Shown here: positions 25,875 to 34,591 of the stretch, in pieces
How positions within the stretch are numbered: position 1 is the first letter of the stretch
Layout: every line of letters starts with the position of its first letter
Assembly (NCBI RefSeq): GCF_014930455.1
Contig: NZ_JAAIYO010000008.1
Span: 306,748 to 370,747 of the forward strand
Length of the DNA: 64,000 nt
Direction: 5' to 3'
Source: Corallococcus soli
GTDB lineage: Bacteria > Myxococcota > Myxococcia > Myxococcales > Myxococcaceae
Program-made: the position numbers and the translations under genes
The notes under the pieces: model-generated
The model's database searches: none
Told to the model about the DNA's origin: nothing
What the model saw: the letters and a program-made list of their open reading frames with translations, nothing else

Positions 25875-27506
25875 TCAGCCCCGCCGGTCGCGCAGCCGCG
25901 TGTACGTGTACGAGACGACCAGCAGCATCACGCCCAGCAGGATGAAGGTGAGCACCCGCTGATCCGGCGGCAGCCGCGCCACTTCCACCAACACCAGTCG
26001 CCCGAGCGCGAGCCCCATCACCGCCAGCGCGGCCAGCCGGTACCACCGCTCGCGCACCGCGAAGCCCAGGCCGAAGAGGAGGAAGGCCGCGATGACCCAA
26101 CCCAGGGTGATGAGCCCGGAGGGCATCCGCGCGCCAATGAGCGCCACCAGGGACAGGCCCGCGCCCACCGCGCACACCGCCGTGAACAGCGTCCGCGTCT
26201 CCGGTTCGGGGAGTCCGGCGACGCGCACCGTCCCGCCGCGCTCCACCAGCACGAACGCCGTCACCAGCCCGGCGAGCAGCGTCAGCCGCCCCGGCGTCTC
26301 CCACTCGCACGCCGCCAGCGCCACGAAGAGGATGAGCACGCCCACGCCGCGCAGCACCGGGGACTCCACCCCGCGCGCGGCCAGCCCCGCCACGAGCCCC
26401 GTCACCGTCCAGGCCGCCACCAGCGCGACGTCGTCGTAGCGGGCGGGCATGGCCAGCGCGAGCGTCACCGCCGCCAGCGCCAGGTACGCGTGCATCAGCC
26501 CCACGGGCGCGCGCTGGAGCCGGGCCACCGCCGCCCCCGCGCCATGGGCCACGGCGACGATGAGCAGGAAGCTGAAGAGGTGCGGCTCCTGATCCTGGGA
26601 GACCTCGTACGCGCCCAGTGACGTGAGCCCCACCCAGTTGAGCAGCGTGAACGCGAGGCTCGCGCGGAGGGGCAGGTCGCGCGGACGGGCGAGCAGCGCC
26701 ACGGAGAACAGCAGGAAGTAGAGCGCGAGGAAGCCCAGGCTCAAGAAGAGCCGGTCGTCCTCGGGGGCGCCGGGGGCCATGTGGCCGGTGCGCACCGCCC
26801 AGACGACGTGCGTGCTGTAGACGGCCACGAGGCTGGACAGCGGCACGATGACCCAGCGGTTGCGCACGAGGAAGAACAGCGCGCCCGCCGCGAGCAGCGT
26901 GGTGGACAGCAGCGTGAACGCGGTGATGTCACTGAGCATCCCGGTGTGCAGCCCCAGGAACAGCGCGATGCCCGCCACCGTCTCCGACTGCATCCGGTGC
27001 GCGATGGTGACGATGGCCACCACGAACGCCGCCAGCAGCACCAGCGCCAGCACCTGGCTGTCGATGACCCGCACCGACGGGATGAAGTGCAGCGCGTAGG
27101 TGACGAAGTACGCGAGCGCCAGCCCACCGCCGAAGACGATGCGGCCGAAGAGTTCGTTGCGCCGCGACAGCCACAGCCCGAACGCGCCCAGCCCCGCGCT
27201 CAGCAGGTAGCCCGCGCCCACGCGCGCCAGCATCCCCAGCTCCCCGAAGCGGTAGGTGATGAGGTACGCGATGCCGATGATGAGCGCCACGATGCCCAGC
27301 CGGCTCAGCCAGTAGGTGCCGACGTGGGCCTCCAGGTCCCGCCGCTCGGGCTCGGAGGCGGGGGGCGCGGCGGCGGGCGGCGGCGACACGGGGCGCGCTG
27401 CTCCGGGCGCCTCCAGCTTCGCGAGCCGCGTCTCCAACGCGGCCACCGTGGCCTCCAGCCGCCTCACCGCCTCCCGCAGGTCCTGGCCTTCACCTTCGTC
27501 CGACAT
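25875..27506 (-). CDS. DUF2339 polytopic membrane protein
   Basis: 543 residues. The N-terminus is a soluble coiled coil (LREAVRRLEATVAALETRLAKLE, residues about 10-33) and a Pro/Ala-rich linker; the remainder consists of some 14 hydrophobic helices starting with YWLSRLGIVALIIGIAYLIT. LARVGAGYLLSAGLGAFGLWL and the general organisation match DUF2339 family inner-membrane proteins of unknown function. It stands 45 bases downstream of the yebC-like gene on the same strand. Confidence 0.82.
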   Translation of the reverse strand: MSDEGEGQDLREAVRRLEATVAALETRLAKLEAPGAARPVSPPPAAAPPASEPERRDLEAHVGTYWLSRLGIVALIIGIAYLITYRFGELGMLARVGAGYLLSAGLGAFGLWLSRRNELFGRIVFGGGLALAYFVTYALHFIPSVRVIDSQVLALVLLAAFVVAIVTIAHRMQSETVAGIALFLGLHTGMLSDITAFTLLSTTLLAAGALFFLVRNRWVIVPLSSLVAVYSTHVVWAVRTGHMAPGAPEDDRLFLSLGFLALYFLLFSVALLARPRDLPLRASLAFTLLNWVGLTSLGAYEVSQDQEPHLFSFLLIVAVAHGAGAAVARLQRAPVGLMHAYLALAAVTLALAMPARYDDVALVAAWTVTGLVAGLAARGVESPVLRGVGVLILFVALAACEWETPGRLTLLAGLVTAFVLVERGGTVRVAGLPEPETRTLFTAVCAVGAGLSLVALIGARMPSGLITLGWVIAAFLLFGLGFAVRERWYRLAALAVMGLALGRLVLVEVARLPPDQRVLTFILLGVMLLVVSYTYTRLRDRRG

Positions 27507-27551
27507 GGACTCCCCTCGTGCACCCGCGCGCGGGGGCCGGACGCCGGGACC

Positions 27552-28280
27552 TCAGGCCAGGTTGTGGAAGACGTGCTGCACGTCGTCGTCCTGCTCCAGC
27601 ATGTCCACCAGCTTGAGGACCTCCTGGGCCTGCTCCTCGGGGAGCTCCTTGAGGGTGCCGGGCAGGGGGATGTACTCGGACTCCGCGGACACGGGCGAGA
27701 TGCCCTTGGCCTCGATGGCGGCCTGGAGCTTGCCGAAGTCGGAGAACTTGCAGCGCAGCAGCAGCTGCTTCTCGCCCTTCTCGCCGGTGCTCTCGCCCAT
27801 CTCCTCCAGGCCGTGGTCGATGAGCTCCAGCTCCAGCTCCTCCGGGTTCACCCCTTCGGCGTCCAGGCGGATGGTGCCCATGCGCTCGAACATGCGGGAC
27901 ACGCCGCCGGAGGTGGCCATGCTCCCGCCCAGCTTGGTGAACGGGAAGCGGACGTTGGCCACGGTGCGCACGATGTTGTCCGTCGCCGTCTCCACCAGCA
28001 CGCCCACGCCGTGGGGCGCGTAGCCCTCATAGAGGACGATCTGGTAGTCGGCCTGGTCCTGGCCGCTGGCGCGCTTGATGGCGCTCTCCACGTTGTTCTT
28101 CGGCATGTTCGCCGCGCGGGCGTTCTGGATGGCCCGGCGCAGCGCGGAGTTGGAGGTCGGGTCCGGTCCGCCGGCCTTCACCGCGATCACGATGTCCTTC
28201 GTGATGCGCGTGAAGATCTTCGCCATCTTGTTCCAGCGGGCGAACATCGTCGCCTTGCGTGTCTCGAAAATGCGTCCCAT
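27552..28280 (-). CDS. YebC/PmpR-family (TACO1-like) protein
   Basis: 242 residues, the family's usual length. The conserved opening [21 protein letters not shown] and [20 protein letters not shown] are diagnostic, and the three-domain organisation is complete. The first 18 residues ([18 protein letters not shown]) match the MGRxFE start of YebC_II-type proteins. Members act as transcriptional regulators or, as shown for several bacterial and mitochondrial proteins, help ribosomes through polyproline stretches. It is not next to ruvC here. Confidence 0.92.
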   Translation of the reverse strand: MGRIFETRKATMFARWNKMAKIFTRITKDIVIAVKAGGPDPTSNSALRRAIQNARAANMPKNNVESAIKRASGQDQADYQIVLYEGYAPHGVGVLVETATDNIVRTVANVRFPFTKLGGSMATSGGVSRMFERMGTIRLDAEGVNPEELELELIDHGLEEMGESTGEKGEKQLLLRCKFSDFGKLQAAIEAKGISPVSAESEYIPLPGTLKELPEEQAQEVLKLVDMLEQDDDVQHVFHNLA

Positions 28281-28331
28281 GGTGCCTCCAATTATATCGC
28301 GGCCCGCCCGGGTGGGACGGGTTTCGCACGG

Positions 28332-29345
28332 TCATGCGCGCGGGAAGCGGCTCGCCAGCGCGTCGGCCAGGGGGCCCGCCCCGGTGCGCAGGGGGTCCAC
28401 GCACGGCAGCCCGTGCGCGCGGCCGGTGGCCTCCAGCAGCGCGAGGGCGGCGTCCTCGCCCAGGTGTTCGGTGTTGATGGCGATGCCGGTGCACTGGATG
28501 GCGGGGTTCGTCAGCCGGCCCTCCAGCACCGTGCGGTCGATGACGTCTTGAATCGACGGCAGCGCGTGCTTCACGCCGCGCATCGTGGTGCGCGTGGGCT
28601 CGTGACAGACGATGAAGGCGTCCGGCTGCGCGCCGTGCAGCAGGCCCAGCGTGACGCCCGCGAAGGAGGGGTGGAACAGCGACCCCTGGCCCTCCACCAC
28701 GTCCCAGTGGTCCGCGTCGTTCTCCGGGGTGAGCCACTCCGCCGCGCCCGCGACGAAGTCGGACACCACGGCGTCCAGCGCCACGCCGCGCCCGGAGATG
28801 AGGATGCCCGTCTGGCCCGTGGCCCGGAAGTCGGCCTTCCACCCGCGCTGGCGCAGCTCCTTCTCCAGCGCCAGCGCCGTGTACTTCTTGCCCACCGCGC
28901 AGTCGGTGCCCACGGTCAGCACGCGCAGGCCCCGGCGCTTCGTGCCCTTGCCGGTGGCGAAGTCCTGATCCGGGAAGCGCACGTCGTGCAGCTTGCGCCC
29001 GTGTCGCGCCGCCGCGGCGGCCACGGCGGGGAAGGAGGCCAGCCGCTTGTGCAGGCCGGTGGCCAGGTCCAGCCCGGCCTCCAGCGCCTGCGCGAGCGTG
29101 GCGATCCACGCGTCCGCCAGCACGCCGCCCGGGTTCACCACGCCGACCACCAGAGTGCGCGCGCCCCGGGCCCTGGCTTGCTCCAGGTCCAGGTCCGGCA
29201 GGCCACAGTCGGCGGCGCAGCCGGGCAGGCGAAGCTGACCCACGCACCACTCCGGCCGCCAGTCCACGATGCCGTGGGCCGTCTTGGCCGCGAGCTGATC
29301 CTTCACGTCTCCCAGGAAGAGCAGGTAGGGCTTGTCGATGTCCAC
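28332..29345 (-). CDS. DUF1611 (DgcN-like) P-loop protein
   Basis: 337 residues from GTG 29345, chosen because conserved sequence (KPYLLFLGD) begins right there; the frame is open for another 1 kb upstream without family-like sequence. VGTDCAVGKKYTALALE (about 145-161) is a P-loop variant, GQTGILISGRG and VVEGQGSLFHPSF follow in the DUF1611 order, and CHEPTRTTMRG is conserved. Some relatives (DgcN) act with the dipeptide epimerase DgcA in D-amino-acid metabolism; no such partner gene is visible here, so function is open. Confidence 0.82.
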   Translation of the reverse strand: MDIDKPYLLFLGDVKDQLAAKTAHGIVDWRPEWCVGQLRLPGCAADCGLPDLDLEQARARGARTLVVGVVNPGGVLADAWIATLAQALEAGLDLATGLHKRLASFPAVAAAAARHGRKLHDVRFPDQDFATGKGTKRRGLRVLTVGTDCAVGKKYTALALEKELRQRGWKADFRATGQTGILISGRGVALDAVVSDFVAGAAEWLTPENDADHWDVVEGQGSLFHPSFAGVTLGLLHGAQPDAFIVCHEPTRTTMRGVKHALPSIQDVIDRTVLEGRLTNPAIQCTGIAINTEHLGEDAALALLEATGRAHGLPCVDPLRTGAGPLADALASRFPRA

Positions 29346-29392
29346 GCGCCAGCGCCTTAGCACGGCGCGAAAAGGTCGTGGAATTGGCGCGG

Positions 29393-29418
29393 GGAATAAG
29401 CACGACACCGGACGTAAC
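29393..29418 (+). promoter_or_regulatory. Candidate ECF promoter: GGAATA-N14-CGTAAC
   Basis: GGAATA at 29393-29398 and CGTAAC at 29413-29418, separated by 14 bases, 54 bases before the lipoprotein start at 29472. The hexamers look like group-4 sigma -35 (GGAA) and -10 (CGT) elements. The same pair with identical spacing recurs at 30115, and related pairs at 30860 and 34550, all around the ECF sigma gene. Confidence 0.6.
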
Positions 29419-29471
29419 AGGTCCGTGCCCGACGCATCCGGGCGCTTCCCCGTACCCGCCGGAGTCGTCCC

Positions 29472-30107
29472 ATGCGCTTCACCGCTTCGTCCGCCGCGCT
29501 CCTGTTCGCCGCCTCGCTCGCCACCGCCTGTGGGGGGCCGCTGGAGCAGGAGGACCTCGCCAGCACGAGCGACGAGCTGGTCATCGGCCCCATCGGGCCG
29601 GGGCCCATCATCCCGAGCCCGGTCCTGCAGTGCATTGGCAGCGACACGGTGCTGGCGCAGCCGGACGGCGCCATGGCGTACGCCTACTGGAGCTGCTCGG
29701 CCCCCACCCAGTTCCACGGGACGTCCAATGACGCGACGTACACCCAGCCGGGGTGCAAGGACCGCTTCGTGACGGAGGTCGCGAGCCTGGGCGGCAACGT
29801 CGCCTTCCCCTTCGTGGAGGCCATCCCGTCGTCGGCCATCACCACGCAGGCCGCCTGCAACGCGCTGTTCGTCACGGCCGCCGCCTGGGGCAAGTTCAAC
29901 GGCGTCTGGTCGGGGCTGGGCACCGCCAGCGGTTCGGGCGTGTGGACCCCGCCGTATGGCAGCCGTCCCGGCTCCTGCAACGCGCGGATCTACTTCCCCG
30001 CGGAGGACGGCTACGACGCGATCCGCGTGGGCGGCCTCGCGACGTCGTATTCCACCACCCGGATCCGCGTTCGCACGGGCGTCAGCGTCCTTGGAAAGAT
30101 CTGCTAG
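29472..30107 (+). CDS. Predicted lipoprotein, paralogue A of a cysteine-rich pair
   Basis: 211 residues with a lipoprotein signal (LATAC, C20). The mature domain contains about seven cysteines, probably disulfide-bonded, and shares VLAQPDG, RFVTEV, PFVEAIPS and NGVW-GLG with the protein at 30196; the two are clearly paralogues. No known domain is recognised. The upstream GGAATA/CGTAAC pair suggests control by the nearby ECF sigma factor. Its role could be a sensor, effector or envelope-stress protein in the sigma/CHAT locus. Confidence 0.7.
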   Translation: MRFTASSAALLFAASLATACGGPLEQEDLASTSDELVIGPIGPGPIIPSPVLQCIGSDTVLAQPDGAMAYAYWSCSAPTQFHGTSNDATYTQPGCKDRFVTEVASLGGNVAFPFVEAIPSSAITTQAACNALFVTAAAWGKFNGVWSGLGTASGSGVWTPPYGSRPGSCNARIYFPAEDGYDAIRVGGLATSYSTTRIRVRTGVSVLGKIC

Positions 30108-30114
30108 CCCCCGG

Positions 30115-30140
30115 GGAATATGCGCGGGCCCCGGCGTAAC
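30115..30140 (+). promoter_or_regulatory. Candidate ECF promoter: GGAATA-N14-CGTAAC
   Basis: GGAATA at 30115-30120 and CGTAAC at 30135-30140, spacing 14, 55 bases before the lipoprotein start at 30196. It starts eight bases after the stop of paralogue A. Both hexamers are identical to those at 29393-29418 while the spacer differs at several positions, so the hexamers appear selectively kept. Confidence 0.6.
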
Positions 30141-30195
30141 TCCAGGGAGAACCCTCCCGGGTTCCCCTTCGCCCCACCTTCCGGAAGCCCATCCC

Positions 30196-30819
30196 ATGCG
30201 CACCACCCCCACCTTCGCCCTCCTGTTCGCCGCCTCGCTCGCCACCGCCTGTGGAGGCCCTCTGGAGGACGAGCCCCAGCCCAGCGAAGACGCGTCCCTC
30301 GCAAGCCAGGAGCAGGGCGTGGACGAGTCCTGCGTGGGCACGGGCGTGGTGCTGGCGCAGCCGGACGGCACGTCGGTCACGGCCACCTATCCGCGCTGCT
30401 CGACCGCGGACTTCGCCGGAGCGTCCACCAATGGCTCCTACGATCAGACGTCGTGCCCCCGCCGCTTCGTGACGGAGATCACGAACCTGAATGGCACGTA
30501 CGCCCGGCCCTTCGTGGAGGCCATCCCCTCCACGTCCAACATCACGGAGAGCGGCTGCAAGGGCATGCTGGTCGCGGGCGCCGCGTTCGGCTACGCCAAC
30601 GGCGTCTGGTACGGCCTGGGCAACGTCAGCGCCGCGGGCATCTGGCACCCGGCGACCACGGGCCCCTTCTCCTTCCCGGCCTTCTGCCAGCTGCGCTTCA
30701 ACATCGGCAGTGGCGGGTCGGGCTATAGCAAGATCCGGGTGACGGGCATCGGGGCCGCGCTCGGTGTCTTCCCCACCCGGGTGCGCACGGGCGTGAACAT
30801 CGGAAACGGCCCCTGCTAG
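30196..30819 (+). CDS. Predicted lipoprotein, paralogue B of a cysteine-rich pair
   Basis: 207 residues with lipobox LATAC (C19). The signal peptide is nearly identical to that of paralogue A (LLFAASLATACGGPLE), and the mature domains align over their length with conserved cysteines (SCVG, PRCST, SCPRR, GCKGM, FCQLR, GPC). An acidic linker (residues about 24-44) follows the lipid anchor. It has its own candidate ECF promoter and lies 104 bases before the sigma gene. Tandem duplication within the regulon is the simplest history. Confidence 0.7.
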   Translation: MRTTPTFALLFAASLATACGGPLEDEPQPSEDASLASQEQGVDESCVGTGVVLAQPDGTSVTATYPRCSTADFAGASTNGSYDQTSCPRRFVTEITNLNGTYARPFVEAIPSTSNITESGCKGMLVAGAAFGYANGVWYGLGNVSAAGIWHPATTGPFSFPAFCQLRFNIGSGGSGYSKIRVTGIGAALGVFPTRVRTGVNIGNGPC

Positions 30820-30859
30820 CCCCCCGGTCGGCCTTGCGGGGGCGGCTACCTGCCCGGTG

Positions 30860-30885
30860 GGAACCGCACGGGAGGGTATCGTCGG
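30860..30885 (+). promoter_or_regulatory. Candidate autoregulatory ECF promoter: GGAACC-N14-CGTCGG
   Basis: GGAACC at 30860-30865 and CGTCGG at 30880-30885 with the same 14-base spacer as the sites at 29393 and 30115. A start point about seven bases downstream would give a leader of some 30 bases to GTG 30924. This looks like a typical ECF sigma autoregulatory promoter. Confidence 0.5.
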
Positions 30886-30923
30886 ACTTCGCGGCCGGGG
30901 CCGGGCCTGCTAGGAACGGCCCC

Positions 30924-31538
30924 GTGGTGTTCCGCCCGCGATCGCCCCGCGCCGTCCCCCGGCCCGGGGAGTCCTCCGCATCCGAAAAGGAGGGGACCCC
31001 GGCTGCCCGCTCGGACGCCGCGGAGTTCCAGGCGCTCGTCGCCCGGTGCGCGCCCGCGTTGGAAGAGCGGGCCCGCATCCTGTGCCGGGGGCGCAACCCG
31101 TCTGACGCGAAGGACCTGTTGCAGGAGACCTACGAGCGGGCCTTCCGCGCGTTTCATACGTATGACCGGTCCGCGCCCCCCATGGCGTGGCTGGCGTCCA
31201 TCCTCGTTCGACGCTTCCTCGACTGGTGCCGGCACGACCGGCGCCACCCCCACGAGGAGTTCACCGACGCGATGGGGGACACCCTGGCGGAGGCCGAGGC
31301 GCCGTCGGAAATCTGGGCGCACTACACGCTTGAAGACGTGTGGAGCGCGGTGGAACAGCTTCCCCCGGAGCTGCGCGAGGTGGTCCGAATGAAGGACATG
31401 GAGCGACAGAGCTACGCGGAGATCGCCCGGCGGCTCGGCATCCCGTCCATGACGGTGGGCACCCGCCTGTTCCGCGCGCGCAAGAAGCTCAAGGAGCTGC
31501 TCCTCGCCCGACAGGGAAGCGCCGAGGTCCCGTCGTGA
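30924..31538 (+). CDS. ECF (group 4) RNA polymerase sigma factor
   Basis: 204 residues from GTG 30924 (TAGGAACGG upstream; the frame is open to a TTG at 30834). After a disordered N-terminus of about 30 residues comes region 2 (LLQETYERAFRAFHTYD, promoter melting and -10 contact) and region 4 (LPPELREVVRMKDMERQSYAEIARRLGIPSMTVGTRLFRARKKLKEL, -35-binding helix-turn-helix). Region 3 is absent as expected. It overlaps the next gene (GTGA), which begins with an anti-sigma-like zinc finger, so the pair is a cognate sigma/anti-sigma unit. Candidate promoters with one common spacing flank the locus. Confidence 0.9.
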   Translation: MVFRPRSPRAVPRPGESSASEKEGTPAARSDAAEFQALVARCAPALEERARILCRGRNPSDAKDLLQETYERAFRAFHTYDRSAPPMAWLASILVRRFLDWCRHDRRHPHEEFTDAMGDTLAEAEAPSEIWAHYTLEDVWSAVEQLPPELREVVRMKDMERQSYAEIARRLGIPSMTVGTRLFRARKKLKELLLARQGSAEVPS

Positions 31539-34537
31539 CGCCGATGTGCGAACAGCTCGCCGCCTTCGTGGACGGAGAGCTGACCCCCGAGGAAGCACAG
31601 GCCTTCAGCGTCCACCTGGCGGAGTGCGCGGAGTGTCAGGCGGGGCTGGAGGATCAGGTCCAGGCGGGCCTCGCGGTCCAGGCCGCGGCGGAGGCCCGGG
31701 CTCCTGGGCCCGTCGCATCGGACTCGGACGCGCCCCGGCGCGTGGCGGCACCCCCCATGCGCTCGGAGCGCCCCCGCCCGCCCCGGGCCCCGGCCTGGGA
31801 TCGCCGGCGCGTGGTGGGCTTCGCCGCGGCGGCCGCGGCCGTGGTGCTCGCCGTGCTGGCGGTGGTGCGGCCGTGGCGCGCGGCTGACGCGCCCCGGGAG
31901 CTGCCGTTCGCGCTCGCGTCGGCGCGTCCCCTGGAGGGGCGGCTGAGCCACCCGGGCCTGGAGGACTACCGCCCCCTGGCCACGATGCGCAGCGGCACGG
32001 CCGGGCGGCCGGAGCTGAACCTGACGACGATGGCGGCGCTGGAGCAGCGCGGCGATCTGCACGGGCTCGCGACCGCCTACCTGGCCTCCGGCGAATTCGA
32101 GCGCGCGGCGGACCTCCTGGAGAAGCTGCCGCCGTCGCCCGCCGTCCTGGGGGACCTGTCGCTCGCGGCGCTGGGGCTGGGCCAGCCGGAGCGCGCGCTG
32201 GGGCTGGTGGAGGCGGCGCTGGAGGAGGCGCCAGACGACGCGCGACTGCACTGGAACCGGGGGCTCTCGCTCCAGGCGCTCTCCCTGGAGCTGGCCGCCG
32301 CGGCGGAGTTCCAGCGGGCCGCGCAGGCGAAGGAGCCGGGCTGGAGCACGGAGGCGCGTGAGCGCGCGGACGGCCTGCGCAAGGGGGCGCTGGCGCGGCG
32401 GGACTCGTGGCAGGCGATGAACGCGGCCGGCATGGCCCTGGCGCTGGAGGGCACGCCCTATCCGGCCACGATGGCGCGGCGCAACCCGGACCTGGCGCGG
32501 CTGTACCTCTACCATGCGCTGCGCGCGGCGCCGTCCGTGGAGCGCGTGCTGGCGCTGCTGCCGCTGGCGGGGGTGCTGGATGACGCTACCCGAACGAAGA
32601 CGGCCACCGCCTACGTGGCCCGCGTGGCGGAGGCGGACTTCGCCCGGCGCGGCCCGCTGGCCCAGACGTACCGCGCGGTGCTGGAGGGCACGGAGACGCT
32701 GGTGGGGGCGCGCGCGGACGCGTACCTCGCGAAGCTGCGGCGCTCCGGCGAGCGCGACCTGCTGCTGGGCGCGGTGCTGCTGCTGCACCAGGAGGACCAG
32801 CACGTGGAGGAGCTGGCGGCGCTGGTGCGCCAGTCCGGGGAGCCCGCCTGGTACGAGGCACCGCTCGCGCGAGGCCGGGCCCAGGCCGCGCTGGCCCGGG
32901 GCGACACGGAGACGGCGCAGCGCTCCCTCCAGGAGGGCCTGACGTCGTGCCGCGGCGCGGGCTTCCAGTACCGCTGCGTGGACCTCCAGCAGCACCTGGC
33001 CGCGCTCTACAACCGGCTGGACCGGCGCAAGGAGGCCGAGGCGCTGGCCCGCTCCGCGCTGGAGGAGGCGTTCCGCACCGACAGCTGGTTCCAGGAGGAG
33101 GTGCTGCTGTCGGACCTGGTGACGAGCGCGCGGCTGCGCCACGCCCCGGCGCTGGCGCGCGCGTACCTGGACGAGTACGTCCAGCGCGCGCCGGAGGACT
33201 GCGCGCGGCGTTCGGAGTACCACCACGCGAGGGCGCTGCTCGCCGTGGAGGACCTGGATGCGAGGGCCGCCCGGCGCGAGGTGCAGGACGCGCTCGGCTG
33301 TCCCACCGCGCCCACGCTCCTGGAGATCGCCGTCGCGGGAGACCTGCTGCGCCTGGAGGGCGGCACGGTGCCGGGCCGCGAGCTGGACCGGGTGCGCGAG
33401 CGCATCCGCCTGCTGCGCGAGGATTCGTCCCTGTCGGCCGGTGACCGGCTGCTGCTGGACCACCTGGAGGGGCGCATCCTCATCGAGCGCGACCGCGAGG
33501 CGGGCCAGCGGCTCCTGCGCGGCGTCATCACCGGCTCCGCCCTGAAGCGCTCCTCTGACATCGAGGCGCGCAAGGCCTGGTCCCACAGCCACCACGTCCT
33601 GGTGATGGACGCGGGGCACGCGAAGGAGTGGGACGCGGCGGTGGCGCTGCTCGCGGAGGAGCTGGACCGCACCGCGCCCCCGTCGTGCCTGCTGGCCCTG
33701 GCCGGCCAGGACGAACGGCTGCTCTTCGTCGCCCGGGGACCGGACGGCAAGGCGGAGGGCGTGTACCTCGACGCCCTGAAGCGGCCCCTGCGCGAAGGGG
33801 TGCCGGAGGTGCCCGAGCGCCTGCGCCAGGTCGTTTCGGCGTGCGAGTCGGTGCGCGTGCTGGCGGAGCCCATCCTCCAGGGGCGCCCCGGGCTGCTGCC
33901 ACCGGAGCGGGCCTGGAGCTACCTGGCCCCGGGCGGGCACCGCGTCGCCGCGCCGGCCGTGGCGCCCGCAGCCAAGCGGCTCCTGGTGTCGGACGTGGAG
34001 CCGCCCGCGGCGCTCGGCCTGCCGCGCCTGATGCCGTGGAAGGGCGAGCCGGGGCCGGGAGACGTGCACCTGCGGGGCCGCGCCGCGACGCCCGAGGCGG
34101 TGCTCGCGGAGATGGCGGACGCCACGGAGGTGGAACTGCACACGCACGGCCTCTCCGGCACCGGCCTGTCCGACGCGGCCTTCCTGGCGCTGTCCCCGGA
34201 TGGGGCCGGCCGCTACGCGCTGACGGCGGAGGACCTGGAGGGCCACACGCTCAAGGGCGCCCCGGTGGTGCTGCTGGCCGCGTGCGACGCGAACGTCGGC
34301 GCGTGGCGCTACCACGCGGTGTGGAGCCTGCCGTCCGCGCTCATCCAGGCGGGCGCGCGCGCGGTGGTGGCGCCGTCCACGCAGGTGCCGGACGTGGAGG
34401 CGGGGGCCTTCTTCCAGTCGCTGCTGGAGGCCCTGCGGCGCGGCGTTCCTCCCGCGCAGGCGCTCCGCGACACGCGGGTCCGGTGGCTGGAACAGGGCAG
34501 CGCGAAGTGGGTCCAGGATCTGGTCGCGTTCGAATAG
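31535..34537 (+). CDS. Anti-sigma-like zinc finger/TM/TPR/CHAT protease fusion
   Basis: 1000 residues from GTG 31535, overlapping the sigma stop. Residues 1-40 form a zf-HC2 anti-sigma finger (C5 and H27-x3-C31-x2-C34). After a Pro/Arg linker, one membrane helix spans about 93-111. Residues about 150-770 are helical repeats of TPR type. The C-terminal 250 residues match a CHAT domain: H871 in ELHTHG and C917 in LLAACDANVG are the caspase-like His/Cys dyad. Topology puts the finger in the cytoplasm and the TPR/CHAT part outside the inner membrane if the helix is inserted that way. Proteolysis of an envelope target, or of itself, could link a signal to sigma release. Confidence 0.85.
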   Translation: MTPMCEQLAAFVDGELTPEEAQAFSVHLAECAECQAGLEDQVQAGLAVQAAAEARAPGPVASDSDAPRRVAAPPMRSERPRPPRAPAWDRRRVVGFAAAAAAVVLAVLAVVRPWRAADAPRELPFALASARPLEGRLSHPGLEDYRPLATMRSGTAGRPELNLTTMAALEQRGDLHGLATAYLASGEFERAADLLEKLPPSPAVLGDLSLAALGLGQPERALGLVEAALEEAPDDARLHWNRGLSLQALSLELAAAAEFQRAAQAKEPGWSTEARERADGLRKGALARRDSWQAMNAAGMALALEGTPYPATMARRNPDLARLYLYHALRAAPSVERVLALLPLAGVLDDATRTKTATAYVARVAEADFARRGPLAQTYRAVLEGTETLVGARADAYLAKLRRSGERDLLLGAVLLLHQEDQHVEELAALVRQSGEPAWYEAPLARGRAQAALARGDTETAQRSLQEGLTSCRGAGFQYRCVDLQQHLAALYNRLDRRKEAEALARSALEEAFRTDSWFQEEVLLSDLVTSARLRHAPALARAYLDEYVQRAPEDCARRSEYHHARALLAVEDLDARAARREVQDALGCPTAPTLLEIAVAGDLLRLEGGTVPGRELDRVRERIRLLREDSSLSAGDRLLLDHLEGRILIERDREAGQRLLRGVITGSALKRSSDIEARKAWSHSHHVLVMDAGHAKEWDAAVALLAEELDRTAPPSCLLALAGQDERLLFVARGPDGKAEGVYLDALKRPLREGVPEVPERLRQVVSACESVRVLAEPILQGRPGLLPPERAWSYLAPGGHRVAAPAVAPAAKRLLVSDVEPPAALGLPRLMPWKGEPGPGDVHLRGRAATPEAVLAEMADATEVELHTHGLSGTGLSDAAFLALSPDGAGRYALTAEDLEGHTLKGAPVVLLAACDANVGAWRYHAVWSLPSALIQAGARAVVAPSTQVPDVEAGAFFQSLLEALRRGVPPAQALRDTRVRWLEQGSAKWVQDLVAFE

Positions 34538-34549
34538 GCTCCTGGCTCG

Positions 34550-34575
34550 CGAATATCGCCGTCTCCGCGCGTAAG
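34550..34575 (+). promoter_or_regulatory. Weak ECF-like promoter: CGAATA-N14-CGTAAG
   Basis: CGAATA at 34550-34555 (one mismatch to GGAATA) and CGTAAG at 34570-34575, again 14 bases apart, before the small secreted protein at 34592. The expected start point falls close to the ribosome site (GGGAGG at 34582-34587), leaving a very short leader, so this is the least certain of the four sites. Confidence 0.35.
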
Positions 34576-34591
34576 GGATCCGGGAGGATTC

